DNA from: Gemmatimonadota bacterium
GTDB lineage: Bacteria; Gemmatimonadota; Gemmatimonadetes; JACCXV01
DNA length: 5,648 nt
NCBI GenBank assembly: GCA_013696835.1
Contig: JACCXV010000358.1
Span: 1 to 5,648 of the forward strand
Direction of reading: 5' to 3'
Shown here in pieces: positions 5,088-5,648 of the stretch. Under the pieces are notes generated by a model. That model worked only from the letters and a program-made list of their open reading frames with translations, ran no database searches and had not been told where the DNA came from. The position numbers and the translations under genes were made by a program. How positions within the stretch are numbered: the stretch's first letter is position 1; every line of letters begins with the position of its first letter.

Positions 5088-5496
5088 AGGGCAGCAGGAC
5101 CATCCGTCGCAGCTCCTGCCTCCCTCCAGCCGAGAGCTGGTAGAAGTAGACCCCTCCCGGCAGGCGGTTCCCATTCGGATCCCGGCCATCCCATTCCACC
5201 TCGTGGAACCCCGGCGCCTGCACGTAGTCGACAAGCGTGATCACCGGCGCGCCCAGCGTGTTGTAGACGCGCAGCGTAACGCGGTCCTCTTCCGGGATGC
5301 GGTAGACGATGGCCGTGGTCTGACCGAACGGATTGGGCTGGTTCTGCTCGAGCGCGAAGCCGTTCTCGGCAGGAGAGGCTTCAGGCAGGGCCCCGCCGGG
5401 GAAGAGCGGACCGGCGTCCCGGGTCAGCACCAGGTACATGCCCGACAGGATGCCGACCCCAGCCAAGACCGCCAGTGGAATTCGCAGCGCGCGCAC
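5086..5496 (-). CDS. Membrane-anchored FlgD-like / T9SS-sorting-type Ig-like domain protein
   Basis: A 136-residue protein. Residues 5-24 (RIPLAVLAGVGILSGMYLVL) form one hydrophobic segment after a basic start, acting as a membrane anchor or uncleaved signal. A short Pro/Gly/Ala-rich linker follows. Residues 47-136 are a complete FlgD-Ig/type IX-sorting-like domain: FALEQNQPNPFGQTTAIVYRI, VTLRVYNTLG (73-82), PVITLV, GFHEVEWDGRDPNGNRLPGGVYFYQL (96-121) and the terminal RRMVLLP. Such domains usually sit at the C-terminus of large secreted proteins of several hundred residues or more; here the domain stands almost alone, so a truncated remnant is an alternative. The GTG start at 5496 has no clear Shine-Dalgarno and follows the SPOR gene's stop by 3 bases, implying coupled translation. 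Binding partner and role are unknown. Confidence 0.8.
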   Translation of the reverse strand: MRALRIPLAVLAGVGILSGMYLVLTRDAGPLFPGGALPEASPAENGFALEQNQPNPFGQTTAIVYRIPEEDRVTLRVYNTLGAPVITLVDYVQAPGFHEVEWDGRDPNGNRLPGGVYFYQLSAGGRQELRRMVLLP

Positions 5497-5499
5497 GGG

Positions 5500-5648
5500 C
5501 TAGCGGACGCGCTGGGTCACCCAGCCCGAGCCCAGACCTCGCGCGGCGAGACTCCGCAGCGCCTCCTCGGCCTCGGCCCGCGAGCCGAACCGCCCCAGCA
5601 GCACGCGCAGGACGGTACCGTCGCGCTGGATGGTGACCGGCTGCGCGG
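5500..5648 (-). CDS. SPOR-domain protein, C-terminal end only (runs off right edge)
   Basis: The minus strand is open from the window edge to a TAG at 5502-5500, giving 48 complete codons. They read as the end of a SPOR domain: a strand TVLRVLLGRFGSRAEAEEALRSL, then AARGLGSGWVTQRVR at the C-terminus. The 'RV..GrFgsraeAe.al..L' pattern is the family's second strand and helix. SPOR domains bind denuded glycan strands of peptidoglycan, often in cell-division or envelope proteins. Nothing can be said about the N-terminal part, which is outside the window. It is followed after 3 bases by the anchored FlgD-like gene, so the two are very probably in one operon. The frame and length fit well, but the assignment rests on about 45 residues. 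Confidence 0.75.
   Translation of the reverse strand, partial: AQPVTIQRDGTVLRVLLGRFGSRAEAEEALRSLAARGLGSGWVTQRVR

Noticed and set aside
1..5648. tRNA or rRNA genes, CRISPR arrays, insertion sequences
   Set aside because: I saw no cloverleaf-like segments, regular spaced direct repeats, transposase motifs or terminal inverted repeats in the window.

Overview
The window is bacterial chromosome of high G+C content, coding almost throughout. An outer-membrane beta-barrel gene and a SPOR-domain protein indicate a diderm (Gram-negative-type) bacterium. A FlgD-like 'QNxPNPF' C-terminal domain, an alanine/proline/threonine-rich secreted N-terminus and heavy use of GTG/TTG starts suggest a soil or environmental lineage such as Gemmatimonadota or a related phylum. 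That placement is an inference from style, not a demonstrated assignment.

Left part (1-3486, minus strand). Read in the direction of transcription the order is larB (nickel-pincer cofactor synthesis), the PPDK/PEP-synthase regulatory kinase/pyrophosphorylase (ppsR family), a small DUF1232/YkvA-type membrane protein, yicC (endoribonuclease family) and gmk (guanylate kinase, running off the left edge). larB/ppsR and yicC/gmk are each joined by a 4-base GTGA stop/start overlap. A 129-base gap between the DUF1232 gene and yicC holds a terminator-like hairpin and a plausible promoter, so the block probably forms two transcription units: larB-ppsR-DUF1232 and yicC-gmk.

Centre (3487-3717). This is a 231-base divergent intergenic region. 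It carries a near-consensus sigma70-type promoter facing right (TTGAAA, 17-bp spacer, TATACT), a weaker candidate facing left, and a GC-rich dyad block: a perfect 10-bp palindrome that abuts a perfect 10-bp inverted repeat with a 6-base spacer.

Right part (3718-5648). A plus-strand gene starting with TTG encodes a secreted protein of 434 residues whose C-terminal half looks like an Omp85/surface-antigen (D15) barrel without POTRA domains. It converges on two minus-strand genes at the right edge. The first is the C-terminal end of a SPOR-domain protein. Three bases after its stop comes a 136-residue protein made of one N-terminal membrane segment and a free-standing FlgD-like/sorting-type beta domain. 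A 12-bp imperfect inverted repeat fills the space between the converging stop codons.

Most of the window is recognisable housekeeping. The least explained items are the free-standing anchored FlgD-like domain next to a SPOR protein, the POTRA-less barrel with an altered L6-type motif, and the dyad block in the divergent promoter region. I did not find convincing evidence of a wholly new system.
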